From assembly GCA_945897825.1 (NCBI GenBank), contig CAMDGX010000039.1, positions 1 to 40,047 of the forward strand: 40,047 bases of DNA, read 5' to 3'. Made by a program: the position numbers and the translations under genes. The stretch comes from Asaia bogorensis (lineage in GTDB: Bacteria; Pseudomonadota; Alphaproteobacteria; Acetobacterales; Acetobacteraceae). Below, one piece after another: positions 9,800-18,924 of this stretch. Below the pieces are notes generated by a model that saw only the letters and a list, made by a program, of their open reading frames with translations, searched no databases and was not told the DNA's origin. Positions within the stretch are counted from its first letter, which is position 1; each line of letters starts with the position of its first letter.

Positions 9800-10705
9800 C
9801 TATTCCCCGCGCAGTCCGCGCACGAACCCGGCGTTCCAGCGCGCGTAGCCCGGCTGCACGAAGGCGAGCTTCTCGCGCAACAGGCGGTGGGCGTCGGCCA
9901 GGCGGTGGAACGGGATCGACGGGTAGAGGTGGTGCTCGGCGTGGAACGGCATGTCCCACATCAGCAGGCGCACGATGCGGTTGGTCAGCGTGGTGCGGGT
10001 GTTGGTCAGGCCGTTGCGGTCCAGCGTGCAGCCGGTGTGTTCGGCGAGCAGGTAGCCGCGCAGGAAGGGTTGGCCGATCAGCTGGGGGATGATCCAGAAC
10101 AGGAACGGCGTCTGCCAGCCCCAGATGAGCGCCGAGCCGATAGCCAGGGTGGCGACGGTGAGCGACATGGCGCGCACGCTGCGGATGACGCCGGGGCGCT
10201 GGCGGTCGTTGATGTAGAAGTATTTCGCCCCGCGCATGTCGCCGCGCCAGGCGTCGGCGATCATGGTCAGGCGGGCGCGGAAATAGCCGGCGCCGAGGAT
10301 GCGCAGCGCGTACTGTCCCAGCGTCTTCGGCTCCGGCAGCATCAGCTCGGGGTCCTGGCCGGGGACGTTGGTGTGGCGGTGATGGATGTAGTGGAACGCG
10401 GCATAGAAGTGGCTGGACTGCAGCGCCGGCAGGAAGGTGAGCCAGCCGACGATGGCGTTGGCGCGCGGCGAGGTGAACACCGTCTGGTGCATGGTCTCGT
10501 GCGAGGGGGCGAACAGGGCGACCTGCACCAGGCCGAGGGCGAGCAGGGCGGGCAGCAGCACCCAGCCCTCGGCGACCGCGACCCACCAGCCGGCGAGGCC
10601 CAGCAGGGCGACGTGGATCACCAGCCGGATGGTGCCGGGCCAGTTGGAGCGGACGGAGAGGGCGCGCAACTCGTCCTGCGCGAGGACGCGGTCGGTGGTG
10701 GTCAT
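9800..10705 (-). CDS. Membrane fatty acid desaturase / hydroxylase family
   Basis: The 301-residue integral membrane protein has the three histidine clusters that bind the di-iron centre: HETMH at 69-73, HYIHHRH at 105-111, and HAEHH near 255, plus AEHTGC before the last. Hydrophobic segments lie between the clusters. The family oxidises acyl chains or related lipids; CrtR/CrtW-type carotenoid enzymes share the fold, so the substrate is open. The start ATG (10703-10705) follows a strong palindrome separating it from the upstream IlvD/Edd gene. Confidence 0.88.
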   Translation of the reverse strand: MTTTDRVLAQDELRALSVRSNWPGTIRLVIHVALLGLAGWWVAVAEGWVLLPALLALGLVQVALFAPSHETMHQTVFTSPRANAIVGWLTFLPALQSSHFYAAFHYIHHRHTNVPGQDPELMLPEPKTLGQYALRILGAGYFRARLTMIADAWRGDMRGAKYFYINDRQRPGVIRSVRAMSLTVATLAIGSALIWGWQTPFLFWIIPQLIGQPFLRGYLLAEHTGCTLDRNGLTNTRTTLTNRIVRLLMWDMPFHAEHHLYPSIPFHRLADAHRLLREKLAFVQPGYARWNAGFVRGLRGE

Positions 10706-10713
10706 TGTATGCT

Positions 10714-10745
10714 CCCGGGGGTGGCCGATTTGGCCACGCCCCGGG
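10714..10745. terminator. GC-rich hairpin between dehydratase and desaturase genes
   Basis: The segment CCCGGGGGTGGCC pairs, with one extra base, with GGCCACGCCCCGGG around the loop GATTT. It is placed after the end of the IlvD/Edd gene in the minus direction and ends 8 bases before the desaturase ATG. There is no U-tract on either strand, so it may be a weak terminator or a processing or stability stem. Confidence 0.5.
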
Positions 10746-10763
10746 GGCAGGGCGCAACGGGAA

Positions 10764-12488
10764 TCAGCGCATTTGGGGCGGCAGGCAGAAGGCGAAGTCG
10801 CAGCCCTGGTCGGCCTGGGTTACCTCGTCGATGTAGAGCTTGAGGTAGCCGCGGTCGCTGCCGGGATGGGCCGGCGGCGGCACCCATTCGGTGCGGCGGC
10901 GGGCGAGCTCGGCATCGTCGACCAGCAGGTCGATGGTGCGCCTGGTGGCGTCGAGGCGGATGCGGTCGCCGTTCTGCACCAGGCCGAGCGGGCCGCCTAC
11001 GGCGGATTCCGGGGTGATGTGCAGCACGATGGTGCCGAAGGCGGTGCCGCTCATGCGCGCGTCGGAGATGCGGACCATGTCCTTGACGCCGGTGCGGGCG
11101 AGCTTCTTGGGGATCGGGATGTAGCCGGCCTCGGGCATGCCGGGGGCGCCCTTGGGGCCGGCGTGGCGCAGCACCAGCACGTCGTCGGCGGTGACGTCGA
11201 GGTCGTCGGAATCGAGGCGGGCTGCCATGTCGGCCAGCCCGTCGAACACCACGGCGCGGCCTTCGTGGACCATGAGCTTCTCGCTGGCCGCCGAGCGCTT
11301 GATCAGCGCGCCGCCGGGGGCGAGGTTGCCGCTGAGCACGGCCAGCCCGCCGCCGACGGCGATCGGGTTCGACGCCGATCGGATCACGGTCTGGTTCGGC
11401 ACGTCCTCGGCGCCGGCGGCATAGTCGGCCAGGGTGCCGCCGGTGACGGTCAGTGTCGACAGGTCGAGGTGACGGGAGATTTCCTTCAGCAGCTTCGGCA
11501 CGCCGCCGGCCCAGTGGAAATGCTCCATGTAGTGGTCGCCGGAGGGCTTGAGGTCGACCAGCACCGGGACTTCGAGGCCCATGCGGTCGAACGCCTCCAT
11601 GTCGATGCGGATGCCCAGGCGGGCGGCGACGGCGGTGAAATGCACGACCGCGTTGGTCGAGCCGCCGATCGCCTGCAGCACGGTGAAGGCGTTGCGGAAG
11701 GCGGCCGCCGTCATGATGTCGGACGGCTTGCGGCCGGATTTCGCCAGCGCCACGGCGGCGGCCCCGGAGGCCTCGGCGAGGCGGATGCGGTCGGCGTGGG
11801 TGGCGGGCGCGGAGCCGGCGCCGGGCAGGCACATGCCGAGGGTTTCCGTCATGCAGCCGACGGTGCTGGCGGTGCCCATCACCATGCAGGTGCCCTTCGT
11901 CGGCGCGAGGCGGCCGGAGATGGCGTCGATCTCGGCCTCGTCGATGCGGCCGGCGCGGAAATCGGCCCACATGCGGCGGCAATCGGTGCAGGCGCCGAGC
12001 ACCTCGCCCTTGTGGTGGCCGACCAGCATCGGGCCGGTGGGCAGCACGATGGCGGGGATGTCCGCACTTGCCGCACCCATCAGCAGCGCCGGGATGGTCT
12101 TGTCGCAGCCACCGATCAGCACGACGGCGTCCATCGGCTGGGCGCGCACCATCTCCTCGGTGTCCAGCGCCATCAGGTTGCGCAGGAACATGCTGGTGGG
12201 GTGGGAAAAGCTTTCGTGGATCGAAACGGTCGGGAAGGCCATGGGCATGCCGCCGGCCAGCATGATGCCGCGCTTGGTCGCCTCGATCAGGTCCGGCACG
12301 TTGCCGTGGCAGGGGTTGAAGTCGCTGTAGGTGTCGGTGATGCCGATGATCGGCCGGTCGAGCGCGTCATCCGTGTAGCCCATCGCCTTGATGAAGACGC
12401 GGCGCATGAACAGGGAGAATTCAGCGTCGCCATAGGTGGCGAGGCCCTTGCGCAGGCCCGTCTTTTTTTCGTTCGAACCGGCCGACAT
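10764..12488 (-). CDS. IlvD/Edd family dehydratase, probably acting on a sugar acid
   Basis: The 574-residue protein carries the three cysteines of the iron-sulfur cluster (C60 in DFNPCHGN, C128 in GGCDKT, C201 in GTCMVMGT) and K130, the position of the carbamylated lysine in [2Fe-2S] sugar-acid dehydratases. Cys spacing and length match L-arabinonate/D-xylonate dehydratases with a constant +4 offset from the rhizobial L-arabinonate enzyme as I recall it, so dehydration of an aldonic acid is more likely than dihydroxyacid dehydration in branched-chain synthesis. It overlaps no gene but starts 4 bases after a YdhR-like gene, suggesting one operon. No dedicated sugar transporter or aldolase is next to it. 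Confidence 0.88.
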   Translation of the reverse strand: MSAGSNEKKTGLRKGLATYGDAEFSLFMRRVFIKAMGYTDDALDRPIIGITDTYSDFNPCHGNVPDLIEATKRGIMLAGGMPMAFPTVSIHESFSHPTSMFLRNLMALDTEEMVRAQPMDAVVLIGGCDKTIPALLMGAASADIPAIVLPTGPMLVGHHKGEVLGACTDCRRMWADFRAGRIDEAEIDAISGRLAPTKGTCMVMGTASTVGCMTETLGMCLPGAGSAPATHADRIRLAEASGAAAVALAKSGRKPSDIMTAAAFRNAFTVLQAIGGSTNAVVHFTAVAARLGIRIDMEAFDRMGLEVPVLVDLKPSGDHYMEHFHWAGGVPKLLKEISRHLDLSTLTVTGGTLADYAAGAEDVPNQTVIRSASNPIAVGGGLAVLSGNLAPGGALIKRSAASEKLMVHEGRAVVFDGLADMAARLDSDDLDVTADDVLVLRHAGPKGAPGMPEAGYIPIPKKLARTGVKDMVRISDARMSGTAFGTIVLHITPESAVGGPLGLVQNGDRIRLDATRRTIDLLVDDAELARRRTEWVPPPAHPGSDRGYLKLYIDEVTQADQGCDFAFCLPPQMR

Positions 12489-12492
12489 CGCC

Positions 12493-12831
12493 TTACTCCG
12501 CCGCCTGCTGCACCGGGGCGAGGCCCGGCACTGGGGCGTTCGTGATCGCGCTCATGCGCTCGCGCACGTCCGACAGGGTGAAGCGCAGATCGGCGACGTT
12601 CGGGTTGGCCTTCATGGCCGCGACGATCGGGCCGGCGAGATAGGCCTCCGCGCTGGCGCGCGTGTCGAACAGGTAGATGCCGCCGACATTGTTCCCTTCG
12701 CCGTCGAGCCAGATCTTCCACTGGAGGCCGGCGACGGCGAGGAATTTCTGCCCGGTCGCGTCGGTGTAGCGCTTGGCCCACTCCTCGGCGGTGACGTTCT
12801 GGAAGCGGTAGTTGATCTGCAGCACGACCAT
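12493..12831 (-). CDS. YdhR-like small monooxygenase-fold protein
   Basis: The 112-residue soluble protein starts MVVLQINYRFQNVTAEEW. The dimeric alpha/beta-barrel pattern (short beta strand, helix, then KIWLDGEGNNVGGIYLFDTR and a second helix with AEAYLAGP) matches the YdhR/ABM-fold family. The family has been annotated as putative monooxygenases, but most members have no proven reaction. It is 4 bases upstream of the IlvD/Edd gene, so it is probably translationally linked to it. The last 15 residues are Pro/Ala-rich and probably unstructured. Confidence 0.72.
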   Translation of the reverse strand: MVVLQINYRFQNVTAEEWAKRYTDATGQKFLAVAGLQWKIWLDGEGNNVGGIYLFDTRASAEAYLAGPIVAAMKANPNVADLRFTLSDVRERMSAITNAPVPGLAPVQQAAE

Positions 12832-12858
12832 GGCGGGTCCTCCTGTGTTTGGGTCAGA

Positions 12859-13653
12859 CTAGGGCATCCGTATCGTGGCGCGATAGGCGTGCCATGTCGC
12901 GTGGCCGAGCAGCGGGAGCGTGACCGCCAGGCCCACATAGCCGAGCAGGAGCCCTGCGCCGGCGAACAGCACGACCAGGGCTGCCCATACCATCATCGTG
13001 CGCGCGTTCAGCACCACGGCGACCACGCTGGTCACCACCGCTTCCAGCATGCCCACCTTGCGGTCGAGCATCAGCGGCAGCGAGAAGGCGCCGGCGGCGA
13101 AGGCCAGCGCCGCCATCGCGCCGCCGACCAGCGTGCCGACGCCGAGGAACGAGAGGCCCGAGGCGGTGAACAGCGTGGCGTTCAGCAGCGCCTGCACGTC
13201 CATCATCGAATACGGGAAGAAGATCGCGAAGATCAGCGCCGCGAAGCGCATCCACAGCACCAGGAACGCGACCAGGGCGAGGCCCAGGTACAGGATCGGG
13301 CCAGGATTCGCCCGCCAGGCCGCCAGCGCGCCGGACAGCGTGGCGCGTCGCCCGGCCTCCACCTCGCGGCTGACGGCGTAGTAGCCGACGGTCAGCGCGG
13401 GGCCGACCAGCATGAAGCCGACGATCAGCGGCGCGGTCAGGTGGAAGTAGCCCGCCATCACCAGGCCGACGGTCAGGACCAGCCCGACGACCACCACGAT
13501 CATGCCGAGGGCGATGCTGACGCGCGGGGTGGCGCGGAAATCGCGCCAGCCGGCGGCGAGCCAGCGGAACGGCTCGTCGGTGCCCACGGCGCGGACACGG
13601 TCGGCGTAGGGCAGGCCGGTACGGGCGAAATCCGCCCCTGCGTTGTCGGACAT
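12859..13653 (-). CDS. DUF2189 family membrane protein
   Basis: The 264-residue product has a soluble N-terminal 45 residues (including LAAGWRDFRATPRVSIALG) followed by about six hydrophobic segments. The conserved features of DUF2189, W-x-D-F at the start of the domain and a central FPYSMMDVQAL turn, are visible. The start ATG at 13651-13653 was chosen because the region upstream in the frame is low-complexity and the next gene ends only 47 bases away. The family is annotated as integral membrane proteins of unknown role, some near cytochrome oxidase genes; no such context exists here. Confidence 0.8.
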   Translation of the reverse strand: MSDNAGADFARTGLPYADRVRAVGTDEPFRWLAAGWRDFRATPRVSIALGMIVVVVGLVLTVGLVMAGYFHLTAPLIVGFMLVGPALTVGYYAVSREVEAGRRATLSGALAAWRANPGPILYLGLALVAFLVLWMRFAALIFAIFFPYSMMDVQALLNATLFTASGLSFLGVGTLVGGAMAALAFAAGAFSLPLMLDRKVGMLEAVVTSVVAVVLNARTMMVWAALVVLFAGAGLLLGYVGLAVTLPLLGHATWHAYRATIRMP

Positions 13654-13700
13654 GGTCGTTCCCCGCGAAGCCGTTGCTTCAGGGCGAGTATTGCGCGCGT

Positions 13701-14165
13701 TCAGCGAACGACAAAGAAGCGAATCAACACCCCATCCGGGTGGCGCTGGCCGGTGGCGACGAAGATGTGGCGGGCGAGCCATTCATGCGGGCCGGCGGGC
13801 GCCTCGAACACCGGGGTGGTGCGGAAATAGATCAGGCCGGGGTCGACCGCCTCGCCGGCGTTCAGGCGGGCGAGCACCTCCGGCGGCCCGTGGCGCAGGC
13901 CGCGGTTGACCACGCCGATCAGCGTGCCGTCGGCCGCCTCGATCGTGTAGCGCGCGGTGAGGTCGATCAGCCCGTCGGGCTGGACGAGTTGCCAGTCCGC
14001 ACCACCGGGGATCACGCGGCCGGTGAGCAGCGGTCCCGCGACGGTGCCGCCGGTGATCGGGATCACCCGGCGCTCGCCGCCATGCACCTGGCCGAGCGAG
14101 AAGCGCGGCGAGACGGACACGGCGGCCTCGAAGGCGAATTCCAGGGCGGGCAGGGGATGTTGCAT
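13701..14165 (-). CDS. DUF3237 domain protein
   Basis: The 154-residue cytoplasmic protein begins MQHPLPALEFAFEAAVSVSP. The pattern GERRVIPITGGTVAGPLLTG, then GGADWQLVQPDG, and YFRTTPVFEAPAGPHEWLAR is the DUF3237 beta-barrel family. No enzymatic activity is established for the family. It is divergent from the SDR gene at 14244, with 78 bases between the starts, so both may share a regulated intergenic promoter region. The longer open frame upstream overlaps the SDR gene and is not credible coding. Confidence 0.85.
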   Translation of the reverse strand: MQHPLPALEFAFEAAVSVSPRFSLGQVHGGERRVIPITGGTVAGPLLTGRVIPGGADWQLVQPDGLIDLTARYTIEAADGTLIGVVNRGLRHGPPEVLARLNAGEAVDPGLIYFRTTPVFEAPAGPHEWLARHIFVATGQRHPDGVLIRFFVVR

Positions 14166-14243
14166 CGGCGCAGCCTGCCCGGGCGGCGCTTGCGGGGCAA
14201 GTTGGGCTTGGGCAGAAGCGAGGAATAACGAAGGAGAGTTTCC

Positions 14244-15005
<762 letters not shown>

Positions 15006-15008
15006 CCT

Positions 15009-15533
15009 TCAGCAGTCGTCGTCGGCGCGCGGGTCGGACAGGCGCTTCAGCAGGGCGAGCAGCTGCACCCGCCCGTCCGCGCCCAGCCGCGCGGCCAGTT
15101 TCGCCTCGTGGGCGGCCGCCTTGGCCTCCAGCCGTGCCAGGGTCTCGGCGCCGAGGCGGGTGAGGAACAATCCGCGCGCCCGCCGGTCCCCGGGCACCGG
15201 CCGCCGCTCGGCCAGGCCGCGCGCCGCCAGGGCGTCAAGCAGTGGCACCAGGTTGGCCGGCTTGATGTCGAGCGCGAAGCCGACCTGGGCCTGGCGCAGG
15301 CCGGGGTTGCGGTGCAGCACCACCAGCACGGCGAAGGGCAGGGCGCGCATGTCCTCGTCGGCGAGGGCGGCATGGAGCCCGTCCATCGCGCTGGCCTGCG
15401 CCCGGCGCAGCGCGTGATGCAGCATGGCGACGAGCGGACCGAGATCGACGGCGCCACCGTCGTCCGCAGGCTCGCCGTCGCCGTCCGCGGCCCGCGTCGC
15501 GCCATCGTGCCGGTCGGTGGGCGGCGTGCTCAT
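15009..15533 (-). CDS. MarR family transcriptional regulator
   Basis: The 174-residue winged-helix protein has an unstructured acidic N-terminus of about 30 residues. The recognition region reads GLRQAQVGFALDIKPANLVPLLDALAARGLAERRP, followed by the wing DRRARGLFLT. This D-x-R-x-R wing is the hallmark of MarR proteins, which repress through dimeric binding and release on small phenolic or lipid ligands. It is transcribed away from the tadG-like gene across a 151-base intergenic region and is convergent with the SDR gene. The ATG at 15531-15533 gives the only start with a sensible length. Confidence 0.88.
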   Translation of the reverse strand: MSTPPTDRHDGATRAADGDGEPADDGGAVDLGPLVAMLHHALRRAQASAMDGLHAALADEDMRALPFAVLVVLHRNPGLRQAQVGFALDIKPANLVPLLDALAARGLAERRPVPGDRRARGLFLTRLGAETLARLEAKAAAHEAKLAARLGADGRVQLLALLKRLSDPRADDDC

Positions 15534-15633
15534 GGCGGGCAGGCTACGCGGCAGGCGGGCGCGCGCCAAGGGATGCGGCGATGCTGTAGCCGGGCTGTAA
15601 GGAAGGTGTGGCATTTCGTCTTGTAACATCCGA

Positions 15634-15650
15634 GTAACGCCGCTCGTTAC
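15634..15650. promoter_or_regulatory. Inverted repeat in the marR-tadG divergent region
   Basis: GTAACG (15634-15639) and CGTTAC (15645-15650) form a perfect 6-base inverted repeat with a 5-base spacer, 35 bases before the tadG-like start. It also lies upstream of marR, whose start is at 15533. A palindrome of this size in the divergent region next to a MarR gene is a candidate operator, but size and sequence alone do not prove it. Confidence 0.35.
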
Positions 15651-15684
15651 ACTGCCGGGTGGCCGCAGGACAGGACACTCATCG

Positions 15685-17178
15685 ATGCCGAGGAAAATCC
15701 CGACCATCATCCCATTCCAGCGCCCCGCCACCGCATCCGGCTGGCGCGCCGACAAACGCGGCGGCGTGGCGCTGTGGGTTGCCATGGCGGTGCCGCTGTT
15801 CCTGGTCGCCGGGGGCATCGCGCTCAATGTCAGCAACGGCATGCTCGCCCGCCAGGGCATCCAGCTCGCCGCCGACCTCGGCGCCCAGGCCGGCGCGATC
15901 TCCTACGGCCGCGATGTCGATGCCCAGCGCGCCGCCACGGCGGCGGCGGACATCGCCGAGATGAACGGCATCGCCCCCGGGGCGGGCAGCCGGACCTGGA
16001 ACTCCGGCGCGATGACGCTCACTTCCGGCAACACCACCATCGCCATCGGCCCCGGCGTCACCGATCCTTCCCGAACCTCCATCGCCGTCACGGTCGCGCG
16101 CCCGGTTCCGATGGCCTTCGCCAGCCTGCTCGGCAGCGGCGCCACCCGCACGGTCAGCGCCAATGCGGTGGCCGAGGCCTGGAATCTCCCCGCACCCGGT
16201 GGCGCCGGCGCGGCACCCTGCGTCATCGCCCTGCACCCGACGAAAGCGATGGCGATCAAGGTCGACAACATGGGCCGCATCAACAACCCGGGCTGCGCCA
16301 TCGTCGCCAACTCCAGCTCGTCCGGCACCAGCATGAACGCCGCCATCTATCTGAACAGCGGCACGCTCAAGGGCTCGTCGATCGGCACGCCGGGCAAGGC
16401 CTGCCTGTCCAACAGCGGCTCGAACACCGTCTCGCCCACCATCCCGAACAACGGCTGCATCTCGCCCGGCACCGCGCCCGCCGCCGATCCCTTCGCCGCG
16501 CTGCCGATCCCCTCGCCCGTCCAGCCCAGCGGCTGCTCGGTCAATGCCACCTACGGCGCCTGCTGCATCCCGCCGATCACCGGCACGGTCAGCGGCGTCG
16601 CCTCGACCGCGACCAACGTGGTCAACAAGCAATACACGAACTGGCAGTCGACCCCGCGCACCTTCAGCACGGCCAATGGCGGCGTGTTCTGCGGCAACAC
16701 CTCGATCGGCGGCAACAGCACCCCCGACCAGTTCGCCCCGGGCGTGTACTACGTGATCAACGGCAACCTGACGTTCAACAACTCGAACATCACCCTGGCG
16801 AACGGCGTCTCCTTCGTGCTGCTCGGGCGCAACGGCGGCAACCCTGGCGCGATCAGCTGGACCAACTACTCCAACACCTACGCTCTCACCGCCCCCGCCA
16901 CCGGCCCGACCGCCAACATCCTGTTCTGGCAGACCTGCAAGGCCGACGGCACCGCGCCGACCAACACCATGGCCGGCGGCTCGACGCTGACGATGGCCGG
17001 CGCCTTCTACGCCAAGTGCGGCGAGCTCAACATGACCAACAACATCCAGATGAACGCGGCCAGCGGCGCGACCTTCCGCGTCGTCGCCAACTCGATCTAT
17101 GTGGCGGGCTCGGCCGGCATCAACGCCTCCACCCCCGCCGCTGCCGCCACCACCGCGGACGTGGCGCTGGTGCGATGA
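15685..17178 (+). CDS. TadG-like Flp pilus-associated protein
   Basis: The 497-residue product has a short basic cytoplasmic start, then RGGVALWVAMAVPLFLVAGG (about 25-48), the TadG-like N-terminal membrane segment, and an ARQGIQLAADLGAQAGAIS stretch characteristic of the family. The remaining ~430 residues are extracytoplasmic, rich in Asn, Ser, Thr and Gly, with paired cysteines and several beta-like repeats, and lack an obvious von Willebrand A domain. TadG proteins are minor structural or assembly components of tight-adherence pili. The gene overlaps the next by ATGA at 17175-17178. No TadA, B, C or pilin gene is in this window, so the secretion machinery must be elsewhere if it works with it. 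Confidence 0.8.
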   Translation: MPRKIPTIIPFQRPATASGWRADKRGGVALWVAMAVPLFLVAGGIALNVSNGMLARQGIQLAADLGAQAGAISYGRDVDAQRAATAAADIAEMNGIAPGAGSRTWNSGAMTLTSGNTTIAIGPGVTDPSRTSIAVTVARPVPMAFASLLGSGATRTVSANAVAEAWNLPAPGGAGAAPCVIALHPTKAMAIKVDNMGRINNPGCAIVANSSSSGTSMNAAIYLNSGTLKGSSIGTPGKACLSNSGSNTVSPTIPNNGCISPGTAPAADPFAALPIPSPVQPSGCSVNATYGACCIPPITGTVSGVASTATNVVNKQYTNWQSTPRTFSTANGGVFCGNTSIGGNSTPDQFAPGVYYVINGNLTFNNSNITLANGVSFVLLGRNGGNPGAISWTNYSNTYALTAPATGPTANILFWQTCKADGTAPTNTMAGGSTLTMAGAFYAKCGELNMTNNIQMNAASGATFRVVANSIYVAGSAGINASTPAAAATTADVALVR

Positions 17179-17636
17179 CCCGCCGCCGCTCGTCCTGGCT
17201 CGGGCGGCGCGCCGCCGCCGCGGTGGAGGTCGCCGTCACCTTCCCCATCGTGCTGGTCCTGTTCGGCAACCTGGTCGACTACGGCCTGATGCTCCGCCGC
17301 CATGCCCAGCTGGCCGCCGGCGTCGGCAACGCGGCGGGCTATGCCTCGCAGGTGGGGGCGGACGCCGCGGCCGCGACGCTGCAATCGATCGCGACGACCA
17401 GTTCCTGGCTGGCCGGCGCCACCGCATCGGCCAGCGCCGTCGCCTGCCATTGCCCCACCGGCACGCCGCGCGCGCTGGGGGCGGCGGTCGTCTGCACCAC
17501 CACCTGTCCTGACGGGGCGGTCGCGCAGCGCTACCTGACCGTCACCGGCACCTACAGCTACGTGCCGCTGTTTCCCCAGGTGATCGGGGCGGCGGCCCGC
17601 ACGCTCACCCATTCGGCGACGGTGATGGTGCGATGA
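17175..17636 (+). CDS. TadE-like pseudopilin (first copy)
   Basis: The 153-residue protein starts MTRRRSSWLGRRAAAAVEVA. A basic N-terminus followed by AAAAVEVAVTFPIVLVLFGNLVDYGLML gives the TadE segment: a glutamate just inside the hydrophobic helix, as in pseudopilins processed by the TadV prepilin peptidase. The C-terminal 90 residues include two Cys pairs (ACHC, CTTTC) that could form disulfides outside the cell. Start and stop overlap both neighbours by ATGA, which indicates translational coupling in a three-gene operon. Confidence 0.78.
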   Translation: MTRRRSSWLGRRAAAAVEVAVTFPIVLVLFGNLVDYGLMLRRHAQLAAGVGNAAGYASQVGADAAAATLQSIATTSSWLAGATASASAVACHCPTGTPRALGAAVVCTTTCPDGAVAQRYLTVTGTYSYVPLFPQVIGAAARTLTHSATVMVR

Positions 17637-18049
17637 GGCGCTGGGCCCGACTTGTCCGCGAACGGCGCGCCGTGGTGTCGGTCGAGTTCGCCGCGGCCGG
17701 GATGCTGATGGTGGTCATCACGACGGGCCTGGTCGGCGCCGGCCTGATCAGCTGGACCCGCAGCGGGCTGCAGGCGGCAGCACACGCCACCGCGCGCTGC
17801 GTGGCGCTCGGCGCGCCGAGCTGCGCGTCGCCCTCCGCCTATGCCGCCACGCTGGCCGGCCAGTGGGTGTTTCCCGGGATCATCTCCGCCGCCGACGTCT
17901 CGGTCACGCAGGCGACATCGTGCAACGGGGCCACCGGCCAGTACACGCGGGTGACGATCACCGGCAACCACTGGATCGGCAGCGTCCTGCCCGCCGGGCA
18001 GAACACCATCACCATCTCGGTCACGGCCTGCCACATCTCGGCGGCCTGA
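17633..18049 (+). CDS. TadE-like pseudopilin (second copy)
   Basis: The 138-residue product starts MRRWARLVRERRAVVSVEFA and has the same layout: a basic start, then VVSVEFAAAGMLMVVITTGL with a Glu at the pseudopilin +5-like position, and a short extracytoplasmic domain with three cysteines (ARCVALG, SCAS, TSCN) plus a C-terminal TACHISAA. It is more divergent from the TadE consensus than the gene before it. It overlaps that gene by ATGA at 17633-17636. Its TGA stop lies inside the first of two tandem hairpin units. Confidence 0.72.
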   Translation: MRRWARLVRERRAVVSVEFAAAGMLMVVITTGLVGAGLISWTRSGLQAAAHATARCVALGAPSCASPSAYAATLAGQWVFPGIISAADVSVTQATSCNGATGQYTRVTITGNHWIGSVLPAGQNTITISVTACHISAA

Positions 18050-18097
18050 GGCTACGCCTCAGCTGAACAGCACCCGAGGCGGCGCCTCAGCTGAACA
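18046..18097. repeat. Tandem hairpin units at convergent gene ends
   Basis: Two 24-base units, at 18046-18069 and 18074-18097, differ at three positions. Each contains GAGGC-NNN-GCCTC, a small palindrome, followed by the shared AGCTGAACA. The first unit contains the TGA stop of the second tadE-like gene (18047-18049) and the second contains the stop of the convergent SDR gene (18087-18089). They could be a bidirectional terminator produced by local duplication. Neither strand has a T-tract. Confidence 0.6.
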
Positions 18098-18842
18098 ACA
18101 ACTGCCCGCCGTCCACGGTGATGGTCTGCCCGGTCACCCAGCGGGCCATCGGCGAGGCGAGGAACAGCACGACATCGGCCACCTCCTCCGGATGGCCGAG
18201 CCGCCCGAACGGGATCGCGCGCTTCACCGCGTCGTACACCGGCGAGCCTTCCTCGCGGCGCTTCTCCCAGGTGCCGCCGGGGAACTCGATCGAGCCTGGC
18301 GCCACCGCGTTCACCCGGATGTTCTTCCTGGCCCACATCGCGGCCTGGCTGGCGGTGTAGCTGTTCACCGCCGCCTTCACCGCCGCGTAGGGGGCCGAGC
18401 GGGTGGAGGCGCGCACTGCGGAGATCGACGAGACCGACACGATGGCCCCGCCGCCGGCCGCCTCCAGGTGGGGCAGGGCGGCCTGGCTCGCGCGCACCAC
18501 CGCCATCACGTCCACCTGCATGCCGGCGGCCCAGCCGGCCTCGTCGTCGCTCATGCCGAAGCCGGAAGCGTTGTTCACCAGCACGTCGATCCCGCCCAGC
18601 GACGCGGCGGCGGCTGCGATGTAGCCGGCGATCGCCGCGGCGTCGGACAGGTCGCAGGGCGCGGCGTGGGTCGGGTGGCCGTGCTTCGCCAGTTCGGCCC
18701 GCGTCGCCTCCAGCCCGGCCGCGCCGCGCGCGCAGATCGACACCGCGGCGCCGCCGGCGGCGAAGCCATGGGCGATTGCCCGCCCGATGCCGCGGCTGCC
18801 GCCGCACACCACCACCCGCTTGCCGGTGAAATCCAATGCCAT
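18087..18842 (-). CDS. SDR family oxidoreductase
   Basis: The 251-residue protein has the classical SDR features: CGGSRGIG at 13-20, NNASG at 90-94, Ser138/Ser139 and the Y152-x-x-x-K156 pair (PYAAVK), and GQTITVDGG at the end, a C-terminal signature of enzymes working on 3-oxoacyl or ketone substrates. The start was placed at the ATG at 18840-18842 because GAGG precedes it and the sequence MALDFTGKRVVVCGG begins the fold directly. The substrate is not predictable by eye. The gene is convergent with the tad-like operon and its end lies in the duplicated hairpin. Confidence 0.88.
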   Translation of the reverse strand: MALDFTGKRVVVCGGSRGIGRAIAHGFAAGGAAVSICARGAAGLEATRAELAKHGHPTHAAPCDLSDAAAIAGYIAAAAASLGGIDVLVNNASGFGMSDDEAGWAAGMQVDVMAVVRASQAALPHLEAAGGGAIVSVSSISAVRASTRSAPYAAVKAAVNSYTASQAAMWARKNIRVNAVAPGSIEFPGGTWEKRREEGSPVYDAVKRAIPFGRLGHPEEVADVVLFLASPMARWVTGQTITVDGGQLLFS

Positions 18843-18924
18843 GTCGCGATCCTCGCCTTGCCTTCGGGCGCGCAGTCTCGCGGCATCCGCACGGCCGGGC
18901 AAGTCCGCGCCGCCGCGCCCGGGA

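Noticed and set aside
9800-10705. Carotenoid hydroxylase or ketolase call for the desaturase
   Set aside because: Histidine boxes are shared by several lipid-modifying families and there is no carotenoid gene nearby, so the general desaturase call was kept.
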